A stretch of 64,000 bases of DNA from Dictyobacter alpinus. GTDB lineage: Bacteria; Chloroflexota; Ktedonobacteria; Ktedonobacterales; Ktedonobacteraceae. Shown here in pieces: positions 25,958 to 34,544 of the stretch (the first letter of the stretch is position 1; every line of letters starts with the position of its first letter). The stretch lies in contig NZ_BIFT01000001.1 in the NCBI RefSeq assembly GCF_003967575.1, positions 2,480,001 through 2,544,000 of the forward strand, given 5' to 3'. The notes under the pieces were generated by a model, which made no database searches, was not told where the DNA came from, and saw nothing but the letters and a program-made list of their open reading frames with translations. Made by a program: the position numbers and the translations under genes.

Positions 25958-27058
25958 TTAAAGCAGCAACATAGCATCGCCAAAGCTGAAGAAGCGATAG
26001 CGTTCGCGGATGGCTTCTTGATAAGCGCGCTCCATCAGTTCTTTGCCCATAAATGCGCTAACCAGCAGCAGCAGGGTTGAGCGGGGTAGATGGAAGTTGG
26101 TGATCATGGCGTCAACAACCTGGAATTTTGTTCCGGGCGTGATAAACAAGTTTGTATTGCCTTTATACGCGGCGATCTTGCCATCATAGAAACTGGCCAC
26201 GCTCTCCAGCACCCGAACCGAGGTGGTGCCAACAGCGACGACGCGCCCGCCAGCCTTCTTTGTCTCGTTAATCAGCTCCGCAGTCGCGCTATCGAGCTCA
26301 ATCTCCTCGCTGTGCATTTTATGTTCACTGACATTCTCATGCTCAACCGGCCGGAACGTATCGAGTCCGACGTGCAAGGTGACGAAGCCAGTACGCACAC
26401 CCTGTTGACGCAATCGCTCTAACAGCTCAGGTGTAAAATGCAGGCCAGCAGTTGGCGCGGCCGCCGAACCTTGAATACGTGCATAGACCGTCTGATAGCG
26501 TTCCTGATCCTCCAGGGTCTCATGGATATACGGGGGAAGCGGCATACGCCCGATTTCGTCGATACGCTGGCGTACAGTGAGGACGTTATAAGGATCGCCA
26601 GGATTGCTGGTTTCCTGATCAGGTACCTGGAAATGGACGATGCGTCCACCGGCTTCGGTACGTTGCAGGATTTCTCCAATGAGCCTCGGCTCTTGATCTG
26701 GGGCGCCAAAGTAGATGCGCGCCCCTTCACGTAGTCGGCGTCCTGGTCTGACCAGTGTCTCCCAATGGTCTGGACCCAGCTCACTGCGTTCAGCGAGGAG
26801 CAGGACCTCGGCGGCGCCTCGGGTCTCAGCCCGGTATCCCAGCAGACGCGCAGGAATAACCCGGCTCTGGTTCGCGATTAAAAGATCACCAGGTTTAAGA
26901 TAATCGCCTAGATCGCGAAAATGGCGGTGTTCCATTGTTTCTGTTTGCCGCTGAACCACCAGGAGCCGCGAGGAGTCTCGCGGCTCGATGGGTGTCTGTG
27001 CAATCAGTTCTAACGGTAAATCATAATCAAAATCACTTATTTTCAGGGTGTTGTCCAC
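25958..27058 (-). CDS. queA: S-adenosylmethionine:tRNA ribosyltransferase-isomerase
   Basis: A 366-residue enzyme of queuosine synthesis. It transfers and isomerises the ribosyl part of SAM to 7-aminomethyl-7-deazaguanine at tRNA wobble position 34, giving epoxyqueuosine. Signature stretches are FDYDLPLELIAQTPIEPRDSSRLLV, SAAAPTAGLHFT, HVGLDTFRPV, VGTTSVRVLES and TNFHLPRSTLLLLVSA. The GTG start overlaps the end of ruvB by 16 nt with GGAG/AAGGTGG upstream, so translation is coupled. The ruvB-queA order is common in bacteria. Confidence 0.95.
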   Translation of the reverse strand: MDNTLKISDFDYDLPLELIAQTPIEPRDSSRLLVVQRQTETMEHRHFRDLGDYLKPGDLLIANQSRVIPARLLGYRAETRGAAEVLLLAERSELGPDHWETLVRPGRRLREGARIYFGAPDQEPRLIGEILQRTEAGGRIVHFQVPDQETSNPGDPYNVLTVRQRIDEIGRMPLPPYIHETLEDQERYQTVYARIQGSAAAPTAGLHFTPELLERLRQQGVRTGFVTLHVGLDTFRPVEHENVSEHKMHSEEIELDSATAELINETKKAGGRVVAVGTTSVRVLESVASFYDGKIAAYKGNTNLFITPGTKFQVVDAMITNFHLPRSTLLLLVSAFMGKELMERAYQEAIRERYRFFSFGDAMLLL

Positions 27059-28074
27059 GGACTTAATCCACCTTCTCCACCTGGTGGCGTAATGCCTAGA
27101 TGCTGATATGCGGCACGCATGGCGATACGGCCACGCGGGGTGCGCGCAATAAAACCTAATTGTAATAGATAGGGCTCATACACGTCTTCAATCGTCTCTG
27201 AGTCCTCACTGGTACTGGCGGCCAGCGTGTCCAATCCAACCGGACCACCATTAAACTTTTGAATAATGGTCAGCAACATGTTGCGGTCAGTCTGATCGAG
27301 TCCGATCTCGTCGACCTCCATGGCGTCCAGCGCTGCTTTGGCGATCTCACCAGTAATAATGCCATCGCCTCTGACCTGCGCATAGTCACGGACACGTTTG
27401 AGCAAGCGGTTAACGATACGCGGGGTACCTCGTGCACGACCAGCGATCTCTTCAATGCCCTCGGCTTTCGCTTCCACCTTCAGGATTCGCGCTGAACGGG
27501 CCACGATCAGTCTCAATGCATCTATATCATAATATTCCATACGATAAATGGCGCCAAAACGATCACGTAAAGGGGCGGTCAACGAACCGACCCTGGTCGT
27601 AGCTCCGACCACCGTAAAAGGTGGCAGGGAGAGCCGCAGTGATCGAGCGCTTGGACCCTTACCGATCATCACATCCAGGGCGAAATCTTCCATCGCGGAA
27701 TAGAGACGTTCTTCAACGGCGCGTGCCAGACGATGGATCTCATCGATAAACAGGATTTCTCCGGGTTGCAGTGAGGTTAGAATAGAGGCCAGATCACCGG
27801 CATGCTCAATGGCTGGACCCGAGGTGGTACGCAGGTTCACGCCCATCTCGGCGGCGATAATATTACAAAGGGTCGTTTTTCCCAGTCCTGGTGGACCATA
27901 GAGCAGCACGTGATCAACCGACTCGTTACGGCGACGTGCGGCTTCCAACAAAATACTCAGGTTGTCTTTGATTTTTTCTTGACCAACGTATTCTGCTAGA
28001 TGGCGAGGACGCAAGCTTCCTTCGATCAGTTGTTCCTCTGCGCTGATATTTGGTGAAACGAGGCGGTCCCCCAT
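27043..28074 (-). CDS. ruvB: Holliday junction branch-migration ATPase RuvB
   Basis: A 343-residue AAA+ motor that drives Holliday junction migration with RuvA. It shows RPRHLAEYVGQEKIK, Walker A GPPGLGKTT, Walker B LFIDEIHRL, sensor 1 VGATTRVG, the arginine-finger region LTAPLRDRFG and the C-terminal winged helix ending in RTPRGRIA. Length is normal. ruvA and ruvC are not in the window. The GAGAGAG before the ATG is a weak ribosome-binding site. Confidence 0.96.
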   Translation of the reverse strand: MGDRLVSPNISAEEQLIEGSLRPRHLAEYVGQEKIKDNLSILLEAARRRNESVDHVLLYGPPGLGKTTLCNIIAAEMGVNLRTTSGPAIEHAGDLASILTSLQPGEILFIDEIHRLARAVEERLYSAMEDFALDVMIGKGPSARSLRLSLPPFTVVGATTRVGSLTAPLRDRFGAIYRMEYYDIDALRLIVARSARILKVEAKAEGIEEIAGRARGTPRIVNRLLKRVRDYAQVRGDGIITGEIAKAALDAMEVDEIGLDQTDRNMLLTIIQKFNGGPVGLDTLAASTSEDSETIEDVYEPYLLQLGFIARTPRGRIAMRAAYQHLGITPPGGEGGLSPWTTP

Positions 28075-28202
28075 ATCTCTCTCCGATATGAAACTAGTGT
28101 TCTACAACGTGCGACTGCCATTATATCAGAGTTTGCATTTGAAGTCGAGTAAAGATGAGCATAGCTCGATGCTTCTTTTGTTTGAAGGCTCATAACCAAT
28201 AT

Positions 28203-28241
28203 GTCTCACATCGCGGTTGGATTCCAGCCGCGATGTGAGAC
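28203..28241 (-). terminator. Hairpin after purE
   Basis: An 18-bp stem (28203-28220 with 28224-28241, one G-T pair) and a 3-nt loop lie 20 nt after the purE stop. No strong U-run follows on the minus strand. Confidence 0.65.
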
Positions 28242-28260
28242 GTATGAAGCTAATCATGAG

Positions 28261-28866
28261 TTACTTGCTATACGTGCTGAGTCGGCTTTCCAGGGTTTGA
28301 TTCTGGGTGGCGACGCGTTGTTTGCGTTTTTCGGCGTAGGCGTGGAGACGCTGTTTAATGGCGGGCTCGCCAATGGCCAGTTCTTTGGCAGCATGGATGG
28401 CGGCATTGACGGCTCCGGCATCCCCGATGGCCATGACTGCGACTGGCGCACCTTCGGGCATCTGTACCATAGAGAGCAGGGCATCGACCCCTTTCAGGGC
28501 ACCCAGGTCTCGCGGCACGCCAATGACTGGTAGATCGGCGCGCAGGTCGGCGATATTGCCGGGTAGATGGGCGGCCCCACCGGCACAGGCGATCACAACC
28601 TGTACCGAGTCTGGCAGGTTGTCGATATGTTGTACAACGGTGCGCAGATCACGGTGGACTGAATTGATTTGTACCAGGCAAGGAATGCCAAACTCGTAGC
28701 GCAACGTGTCTACCGCCTTCATCATCAAGGGCAAATCTGAGTCGCTCCCCATCGTAATCAGAACTTTGGGCTCACCTTTGGCGCTGGCTCCCACGCCCTC
28801 AGGAGAAACCAGGACGCCATGTTCCTGGCTGATTGCTGCGAGTACCGCTTTTTGATCCTCTGACAT
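28261..28866 (-). CDS. purE: N5-carboxyaminoimidazole ribonucleotide mutase
   Basis: A 201-residue PurE that converts N5-CAIR to CAIR in purine synthesis. Family motifs are VLITMGSDSDLPLM, the active-site segment INSVHRDLRTV (normally SAHRTP, so diverged around the catalytic His), CAGGAAHLPGNIA, LPVIGVP and LLSMVQMPEGAPVAVMAIGDAGA. An N-terminal extension of about 30 residues precedes the usual start of the fold. It follows purK by 8 nt and is translated from the same message. Confidence 0.93.
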   Translation of the reverse strand: MSEDQKAVLAAISQEHGVLVSPEGVGASAKGEPKVLITMGSDSDLPLMMKAVDTLRYEFGIPCLVQINSVHRDLRTVVQHIDNLPDSVQVVIACAGGAAHLPGNIADLRADLPVIGVPRDLGALKGVDALLSMVQMPEGAPVAVMAIGDAGAVNAAIHAAKELAIGEPAIKQRLHAYAEKRKQRVATQNQTLESRLSTYSK

Positions 28867-28874
28867 ATGCTGCT

Positions 28875-30044
28875 TTATATCGAGAGCGCTGCCCTCGCCT
28901 CCTTTGCTTGTCGGTAAACCTGGTCTAGATCATCTCCCACTACCGTGATATGGCCCATTTTACGATCAATTTTAGTCTCGCGTTTGCCATAGATATGTGG
29001 GAACACACGCTCATGATCATAGTCCTGGTTCCAATGCACTTCCGCTGGCCCATTGCGCTCACCGAGAATATTTTCCATGACGGCGGCTGGATACAATATA
29101 GTCGTGGGCGTCAGGGCAAGATTGGTGATGGCACGTAGATGCTGCTCAAACTGTGAGGTCTGGCAGGCCTCGATGCTATAGTGACCGGAATTATGTGGCC
29201 GGGGAGCGATCTCGTTCAACCAGATTTTCCCCTCTTTATCCAGAAACATCTCGACTCCGAAGATACCGATACCTTGCAGTTTATCGATGGTCTCGCTGGC
29301 CATCTTTTGTGCCTCGGCTTGCAATTCAGATGAGATTGGGGCGGGTGCCATTACGGTGAGGCAGATGTCGCGTTCGTGTAGCATCTCGACCACAGGAAAA
29401 GAAGAGCTCTCGCCGCGCTCATTGCGCGCGATCATGATGCCTAGTTCTTTATCCAGGTCGATGTACTTTTCCACGTAAAGCTCACGGTCACCTAATTTCG
29501 CGCGCGCACCTTCAATGTCCTCAGGACCCTTGATGCGGGCATTGCCGCGTCCGTCGTAGGCATCTTTTTTCGCCTTCAGGACCAGTGGATAACCCCATTC
29601 CTGGGCCGCCTGCTCGATATCTGTAGTCGATGAGACAGCACGATAGGGGGCAACAGGAATACCATGGCGCGCCAGAAATTCCTTTTGCTCAAATTTATTC
29701 TGGATGACGGCCAGTAATTCTGGCGAAGGATAAATCTTTACACCCTCGGCCTGTAAGTCTTGTAGGGCCTGGGTATTGATATGTTCTATTTCATAAGTCA
29801 GGATATCCGCACGATCGGCCAATTGACGTAGGGCAACAGGATCTTTCAGGCTACCCACGATTTGTTCAGCTACTGCGGAGGCTGGACTGGCCGGGGTCGG
29901 ATCGAGAACGACGACCGAAGCAAAGCCCAGCTTACGTGCTGCTTCACTGATCATCAATCCCAACTGACCACCGCCGATAATCCCAATTCGGGTTCGGGCA
30001 ATAAAATTTGCTTCTTGATCTTGATTAGGTTGTGCTATGTTCAC
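28875..30044 (-). CDS. purK: N5-carboxyaminoimidazole ribonucleotide synthase
   Basis: A 389-residue ATP-grasp enzyme that carboxylates AIR with bicarbonate and ATP. Motifs include IGIIGGGQLGLMI, the ATP-binding EYVEKYIDLDKELGI region and the metal-binding LNEIAPRPHNSGHYSIEA. The GTG start at 30044 has AAAGGAG 8 nt upstream. An ATG at 30071 is in frame but lies at or before the expected transcription start of the promoter at 30074-30103, so it cannot be the main start. Together purK-purE bridge the AIR-forming (PurM) and SAICAR-forming (PurC) steps encoded 30 kb away. Confidence 0.94.
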   Translation of the reverse strand: MNIAQPNQDQEANFIARTRIGIIGGGQLGLMISEAARKLGFASVVVLDPTPASPASAVAEQIVGSLKDPVALRQLADRADILTYEIEHINTQALQDLQAEGVKIYPSPELLAVIQNKFEQKEFLARHGIPVAPYRAVSSTTDIEQAAQEWGYPLVLKAKKDAYDGRGNARIKGPEDIEGARAKLGDRELYVEKYIDLDKELGIMIARNERGESSSFPVVEMLHERDICLTVMAPAPISSELQAEAQKMASETIDKLQGIGIFGVEMFLDKEGKIWLNEIAPRPHNSGHYSIEACQTSQFEQHLRAITNLALTPTTILYPAAVMENILGERNGPAEVHWNQDYDHERVFPHIYGKRETKIDRKMGHITVVGDDLDQVYRQAKEARAALSI

Positions 30045-30073
30045 TCGTCGGTTCTCCTTTGCATCGCTCATTT

Positions 30074-30103
30074 ATTGTAAACATCAGTGCTGAATAGTGT
30101 CAA
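30074..30103 (-). promoter_or_regulatory. Promoter of purK-purE
   Basis: On the minus strand TTGACA (30098-30103), an 18-bp spacer and TACAAT (30074-30079). It fixes the transcription start downstream of 30071 and supports the GTG start of purK. Confidence 0.7.
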
Positions 30104-30150
30104 TCCATCCACAGCTTTCCCTCTTGTGCCTCTCTTCATTTCGCTACTGC

Positions 30151-30179
30151 TTGCGCACGGTCGATATGTTTCATAGAAT
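30151..30179 (+). promoter_or_regulatory. Possible promoter of the AhpD-like gene
   Basis: TTGCGC at 30151-30156, a 17-bp spacer and TAGAAT at 30174-30179. The leader to the ATG would be about 35 nt. Confidence 0.45.
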
Positions 30180-30221
30180 AGATAAGGATTATATATCTTT
30201 ACTTTTGTGAGGAGGTTGTCG

Positions 30222-30749
30222 ATGCCGCGCATCCAACCTGATGACTCGGTCCAATTACCTACCTTTGCTGGTGCTGGCAGTTCTACGATGACAACGCTTT
30301 TTCAGACGATGGCACATCGTCCGGATATTATGCAGAGCTCGATGCAACTGGTTGAAGCTGCTATGCGGGGTGGTACGGTTGAGTCACAGTTAAAAGAATT
30401 GCTCGCTATTCGCGTCTCTCAGGTGAACTCTTGCTTCTATTGAGAGAACGCTCACACTGCCTTGGCAAGGCAGATGGGATTGGATGAGGCGCTGCTTGAC
30501 GCTCTTTATCATATCGATCAAAATCGACACTTGTTTACTGAGCGCGAGCTGGTCGCCTTGCGTTATGCGGAGATTGTAACGACGAGCGCTCGCGATGTTG
30601 ATGAGGAATTGTGGGATGAACTTCAGTCGTATTTCGATGATGGCGAAATTGTTGAACTTACTACTGTAATTGGAATCTTTAATTTCTTTAACCGCTTTGC
30701 GGATGCTTTGAGATTAGATGAAGGCCAGGGGCGTGCACCAGGACATTGA
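30222..30749 (+). CDS. AhpD-like carboxymuconolactone decarboxylase family protein, candidate selenoprotein (in-frame UGA)
   Basis: Read through the TGA at 30441-30443, this is one 175-residue AhpD-like thiol peroxidase/reductase. The UGA falls at residue 74, the second position of the redox motif: C71-F-Y-U74. The AhpD proton-relay spacing is intact, with Glu59 twelve residues before Cys71 and His78 four after residue 74, as in Mycobacterium AhpD (E118, C130, C133, H137). The downstream part matches the family tail (FTERELVALRYAEI, DDGEIVELTTVIGIFNFFNRF). A SECIS-like hairpin follows the UGA. The ATG at 30222 has GAGGAGG upstream. The alternative is a nonsense mutation of a Cys codon, but intact flanking sequence and the hairpin argue for selenocysteine. 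Confidence 0.75.
30457..30473 (+). promoter_or_regulatory. Candidate bacterial SECIS element
   Basis: CTGCCTT-GGC-AAGGCAG forms a perfect 7-bp stem with loop GGC. The first loop G is 21 nt after the UGA, within the 16-37 nt spacing of bacterial SECIS elements, which need a G in the first loop positions for SelB. It overlaps the coding sequence, as bacterial SECIS elements do. Confidence 0.65.
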
Positions 30750-30789
30750 TTTGTGGTGCAGTGTATGTGGCTAATCAGGAGTTTAGGCG

Positions 30790-31029
30790 ATGCCAACGAA
30801 TGAAGAGAAGTATCATGCACTCTTGCATGATTTGAATGAGTTAGGTGTGTATTTACATGGGCGTGGTGAGAAGACGCATGCTCTTTCTCAGCAGTTTGCT
30901 GAAAATTCGAAGAAGGATTCTTCGAATCGTGAGTTTGATTTGAGTCAGTCTCGTATGCTGGATTATCAACACCATTTGTGGCATGAGATTGGGAATTTAG
31001 TTGATAAATTAATTAAGCAATACGAGTAG
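30790..31029 (+). CDS. Small hypothetical protein
   Basis: A 79-residue, strongly hydrophilic, mostly helical protein rich in His, Gln and charged residues. It has no signal peptide or membrane segment, and I do not recognise the family. GGAG lies 8 nt before the ATG. It starts 40 nt after the AhpD-like gene, so it may be in the same transcript. Codon use looks like its neighbours. Confidence 0.65.
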   Translation: MPTNEEKYHALLHDLNELGVYLHGRGEKTHALSQQFAENSKKDSSNREFDLSQSRMLDYQHHLWHEIGNLVDKLIKQYE

Positions 31030-31033
31030 GGGG

Positions 31034-31136
31034 GCTTCCCGCCTACGGCGGGAAGGGGAGGGGGAGTAGCAGGGGACACCCCCGCGCCCCCGGCAGGAGG
31101 GCCTCGCCGGCCCTCCTGCACCTCCCGGGCAGGCAA
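31034..31136 (+). repeat. Dispersed double-hairpin repeat, family B, copy 2
   Basis: Hairpin 1 is CCCGCC-TAC-GGCGGG (31038-31052). The centre is GGGGACACCCCCGCGCCCCC. Hairpin 2 is GCAGGAGGGCC-TCGCC-GGCCCTCCTGC (31093-31119). Order and sequence match the copies near 12.0 and 38.7 kb. Confidence 0.8.
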
Positions 31137-31141
31137 ATCAC

Positions 31142-31185
31142 CTCAATATATGGCGCGCCGGATTTCCGGCGCGCCATATATTGAG
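31142..31185. terminator. 21-bp hairpin between convergent genes
   Basis: Bases 31142-31162 pair perfectly with 31165-31185 (core GGCGCGCCGGA). It separates the small plus-strand gene from ychF and probably stops transcription from both sides. Confidence 0.65.
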
Positions 31186-31197
31186 AGAGGTATAATT

Positions 31198-32373
31198 TTA
31201 TTTGCCGACGTTGAAGCGGAAGTGGGCGATGTCGCCGTCTTTGACGACGTATTCTTTGCCTTCGAGGCGTAGGACGCCTTTTTTGGTGGCAGCCGCAAAT
31301 GAGCCGCATTCGATGAAGTCGTTGAAATGGACGACTTCGGCGCGAATGAAGCCGCGTTCGATGTCTGAGTGGATTTTGCCGGCGGCTTCGGGGGCTTTGG
31401 CTCCCTGGGTGACTGTCCAGGCTCGTACTTCATCTTCACCGGCGGTCAGGAAGGTGATGAGGTTGAGCAGGCGGTAGCCAACCTGGATAACGCGGTCCGC
31501 ACCGAGCTTTGGCAATCCTAGTGATTCCAGATACTCCTGGGCGTCCTCTTCGGGTAGCTCTGAGAGTTCTGCCTCAAGGCTGGCTGAGACCGCCGCGACC
31601 TCTGATCCTTCTTCTTTGGCGCGTCTGGCTACTTTGACGATACCTTTTAGCTCTGCGGACAGCGTATCTTCGTCGACGTTTTCGCCGGCTGAGATTTTGT
31701 CCAGCAGATCGTTGGCCTCACCTAAGATACTTTCGCTTACATTGAGGACATACATACGTGGCTTCATGGTTAAGAGGAAGAGCTCTTTGAGCAGAGTGTG
31801 TTCAGGTTGTCCAAGCTCAAGTTCTTTGACCAGCTTGAATTCTTCCAGTGCGTCCTTGAAGCGCTTGAGGATCTCAACCTCTTGTTGATATTTTTTATCG
31901 CCGGACTTGGCGGCACGCGATGTACGCTCAAGACGGCGCTCAACCGAGGAGAGATCGGTAATCATGAGTTCGGCATTTAGACTCTCCAGGTCACGATAAG
32001 GATCAATGCTCTCGTTGATATGGGTTACATTGTCGTTGGCAAAGGTACGGAGTACGATTGCCAGCGCATCGGCATTACGAATGTGCCCCAGAAATTCAGC
32101 GCTTAGTCCTTCTTTTTTCTCTTTGGCGGCCTGTGAGGCCTGACCCATACCTGCGACATCCACAAACTCTACGGTGGTTGGAGTTATCTTTTTGGGCTGA
32201 AAGATATCGGCCAGTGGTTGTAAACGCGCATCGGGCACCTGAACCACACCCACGTTCGCCTGAACGGTACTGGTCGCATAGCCACCAATCGGCGCACCCG
32301 CCTGGGTTAAAGCATTAAACAGACTCGTCTTGCCACTCTGCGGCAAACCGATAATTCCTATTGTTAAAGCCAT
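31198..32373 (-). CDS. ychF: Redox-regulated ATPase YchF (Obg-like)
   Basis: A 391-residue P-loop protein of the Obg family that hydrolyses ATP and binds ribosomes. The P-loop is GLPQSGKTSL, switch regions follow (FVDVAGM), then a coiled-coil insertion (about residues 135-205) and the C-terminal TGS domain (RAWTVTQGAKAPEAAGKIHSDIERGFIRAEVV). The family usually has N-x-x-E in place of the NKxD guanine motif; here it is read as VLNVSE. It is monocistronic and convergent with the upstream small gene. Confidence 0.95.
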   Translation of the reverse strand: MALTIGIIGLPQSGKTSLFNALTQAGAPIGGYATSTVQANVGVVQVPDARLQPLADIFQPKKITPTTVEFVDVAGMGQASQAAKEKKEGLSAEFLGHIRNADALAIVLRTFANDNVTHINESIDPYRDLESLNAELMITDLSSVERRLERTSRAAKSGDKKYQQEVEILKRFKDALEEFKLVKELELGQPEHTLLKELFLLTMKPRMYVLNVSESILGEANDLLDKISAGENVDEDTLSAELKGIVKVARRAKEEGSEVAAVSASLEAELSELPEEDAQEYLESLGLPKLGADRVIQVGYRLLNLITFLTAGEDEVRAWTVTQGAKAPEAAGKIHSDIERGFIRAEVVHFNDFIECGSFAAATKKGVLRLEGKEYVVKDGDIAHFRFNVGK

Positions 32374-32592
32374 GTGCTGTTCTTCCTTCTCCTTAAGTAT
32401 CTATAGCTGGCACATATTGTACCTCAAGTAGCAATCGTTATAAGTAGGACCACAAGGATGTCTTTTAATCCTGCCCTAAAGTTGTATCTGGTTGCGATCA
32501 AAAGAAGATCACGGTGCGGAACTACCGTCTCTCTCTCATGTCGCAGTTGACAAAAAGGATCACAAAAAAGGCCGACCCCTATTATAGCTGAC

Positions 32593-32621
32593 TTGACGCA
32601 GTCACAGCCAGACACTACAAT
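32593..32621 (+). promoter_or_regulatory. Promoter of the FmdB-like gene
   Basis: TTGACG at 32593-32598, a 17-bp spacer and TACAAT at 32616-32621, followed by ATGGAGGTAAC before the start codon. Confidence 0.6.
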
Positions 32622-32666
32622 ATCCTTTGATATAGAGCGTTTCTTATAGAATGGAGGTAACTTTTT

Positions 32667-32897
32667 ATGCCGTTGTTCGAGTACTATTGCTCAGACTGCA
32701 AAGCGAAGTTTGAGCTTCTGGTCAGCCATAAACATGCTGATGATGTTGTTTGTATGAAATGTCATAGCGAAAAAGTTCGCCGCCTCCTCTCCGTATTTGC
32801 GTCTCCCAGAGGCAATGGCGAAGATTTATCTTTTGATGGTCTGCCCGATGCCGGTGGAAGTTGCGGTTGCGGTGGCGGTTCCTGTGGTTGCAACTAG
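32667..32897 (+). CDS. FmdB-family zinc ribbon protein
   Basis: A 76-residue protein. The N-terminal zinc ribbon has two CxxC pairs, CSDC at residues 8-11 and CMKC near residues 31-34, in the FmdB pattern MPLFEYYCSDC...F. The C-terminus is a flexible Gly/Cys tail (GGSCGCGGGSCGCN). FmdB was named for a putative regulator of formamide/acetamide use, but most family members have unknown roles. It has its own promoter and a good ribosome-binding site. Confidence 0.85.
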   Translation: MPLFEYYCSDCKAKFELLVSHKHADDVVCMKCHSEKVRRLLSVFASPRGNGEDLSFDGLPDAGGSCGCGGGSCGCN

Positions 32898-32970
32898 TCC
32901 TTATACTTACAACATGTACATGTTTTTTCTAACAGTTTTCTATTCATAAGCCGAAATCAGGTTTGTCTTT

Positions 32971-33483
32971 ATGCTATTCAATAAAGTGAGCTATCGCCGC
33001 GGTATTATTGAAGGGGTTATCATTTATGTCCTCGGTCGGCTCGGAGCATTAATCACTCCAGCGTTCTTTCCCGATTGGACATTTGTGGCAATACCCCTGC
33101 TGTTCTTAGTCTTTCAATACATTCTACCACCAGTGTGGGCTGCGCGCCGTATGACCTCTACAAAGCGGGAGCGTCTTAGCAGGCGTTTCTGGCTGCTGGG
33201 ACCCAGAATAGCGGCCATTTGTCTGGCTTTTGATATCGTGATAAGCCTGTGTCTTGGCTTACCCTTGACAATGTTTGAAGTGCAGAAGGGTCCTGTTTTG
33301 TTGCGTCTGGCCACCACTGATGCGGCCAGTCATTTAAGCTGGCTCGGTTATGGTTTATATGAATTGCGCACAGCAGTCTTTTTGTTTGTGTTCTATACTA
33401 TCGCTGTACTGTGTACCCGCCTGGCTGGTGGAGGCTTCCTACGTTTTACCATGCCGGCAGGTGGTAATCGCGTCACATTATAG
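32971..33483 (+). CDS. Multi-pass membrane protein of unknown function
   Basis: A 170-residue protein with about four hydrophobic helices (near residues 13-32, 38-55, 78-98 and 130-150) and a positively charged loop (TSTKRERLSRRF) between the second and third. I do not recognise the family. It follows the FmdB-like gene by 73 nt and may be co-transcribed with it. The ribosome-binding site before the ATG is poor. Confidence 0.65.
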   Translation: MLFNKVSYRRGIIEGVIIYVLGRLGALITPAFFPDWTFVAIPLLFLVFQYILPPVWAARRMTSTKRERLSRRFWLLGPRIAAICLAFDIVISLCLGLPLTMFEVQKGPVLLRLATTDAASHLSWLGYGLYELRTAVFLFVFYTIAVLCTRLAGGGFLRFTMPAGGNRVTL

Positions 33484-33500
33484 TCCAGTTTACCGCCATC

Positions 33501-33528
33501 AGGGTTCATGCTATGTATGATGAACCCT
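33501..33528 (+). terminator. Hairpin after the membrane protein gene
   Basis: AGGGTTCAT and ATGAACCCT form a 9-bp stem with a 10-nt loop, followed by CTTTGTT. Confidence 0.6.
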
Positions 33529-33684
33529 CTTTGTTATGTGGTCTGCACATTATTTTTATCTTTTAGCTGCTTTTATCGGTTTTCATTAACTTCTATCCAT
33601 GACTGGCTGTGTTGATGTATCCATTACGTACCCGGTCTGTCATGTGCTCAAATAGACAAATTTGCACCATAACGATAACTCATG

Positions 33685-33713
33685 TTGCTTCTATTTGATA
33701 CATTTGTTACAAT
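33685..33713 (+). promoter_or_regulatory. Possible parAB promoter
   Basis: TTGCTT at 33685-33690, a 17-bp spacer and TACAAT at 33708-33713, about 60 nt before parA. Confidence 0.45.
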
Positions 33714-33773
33714 GTCGGTGAAGCGGAGCTTTATGGTCTTCAGCATGGAAGAGGAAAGGCATGGTAGGATCCT

Positions 33774-34544
33774 GTGTCAAAAGTATATGCAATTACTAAC
33801 CAGAAGGGCGGAGTGGGAAAAACCACGACAGCTATCAACCTGGCAACCTATTTAGCTGCTGCCGGGCGCAGGGTACTGCTGGTTGATATGGACCCTCAGG
33901 CCAATGCATCAAGCGGGATCGGCGTCTTAAAAAACAAACGTACGCACACGATTTACGATTTACTGATACAAGAGAATGATGAAATTTCTATATTTGATGT
34001 AATTGTGCCAACTTCACGCCGTGAACTGGTGGTAGCTCCGTGTACTGTGGATCTGGCCGCCGCCGAGATTGAGTTGGTGGGAGCAATGGCTCGTGAGCAT
34101 CGCCTACGTCAGATTCTTGAGCCTATTCGCGAGCGCTGTGATTATGTAATTATTGATTGTCCGCCTTCTCTCGGCCTGTTGACCATTAATGCCCTGGTAG
34201 CGTCCGATGGCATTGTGATTCCGATCCAGTGTGAATATCTGGCACTGGAAGGTTTGAGCCAGTTGTTGAATACAGTCAATATTGTGAAGTCCAAGTTGAA
34301 CGCTGAATTGTATATTGTTGGTGTGGTAATGACGATGTTTGACTCGCGTACACGCCTGGCGGCAGATATTGTGCGTGAAGTTCGTTCCCACTTCCCGGAA
34401 GAGATTTTTCACACCATTATTAATCGAAATGTCCGTCTCAGTGAGGCTCCCAGTTTTGGTCAGTCGATCCTGGATTATGATCCTACTTCTCCTGGGGGTC
34501 TGGCATATCGTGCGCTTGCCGAGGAGGTGTTAGCTCGTGGCTAA
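33774..34544 (+). CDS. parA: Chromosome partitioning ATPase ParA/Soj
   Basis: A 256-residue deviant-Walker ATPase that moves ParB-parS complexes over the nucleoid. Residues 9-17 carry the deviant Walker A KGGVGKTTT, then LLVDMDPQANAS, the Walker B strand YVIIDCPPSLGLLT and the C-terminal RLSEAPSFGQSI motif typical of chromosomal Soj proteins. There is no N-terminal HTH, so it is the short chromosomal type. It starts at GTG. Its stop overlaps the parB start by 8 nt, which couples translation. Confidence 0.95.
   Translation: MSKVYAITNQKGGVGKTTTAINLATYLAAAGRRVLLVDMDPQANASSGIGVLKNKRTHTIYDLLIQENDEISIFDVIVPTSRRELVVAPCTVDLAAAEIELVGAMAREHRLRQILEPIRERCDYVIIDCPPSLGLLTINALVASDGIVIPIQCEYLALEGLSQLLNTVNIVKSKLNAELYIVGVVMTMFDSRTRLAADIVREVRSHFPEEIFHTIINRNVRLSEAPSFGQSILDYDPTSPGGLAYRALAEEVLARG

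Noticed and set aside
30207..30443. A separate 73-residue AhpD-like gene ending at TGA, with a second gene starting at 30462
   Set aside because: The two parts are in the same frame, complete each other as one AhpD domain, and the second has no ribosome-binding site.
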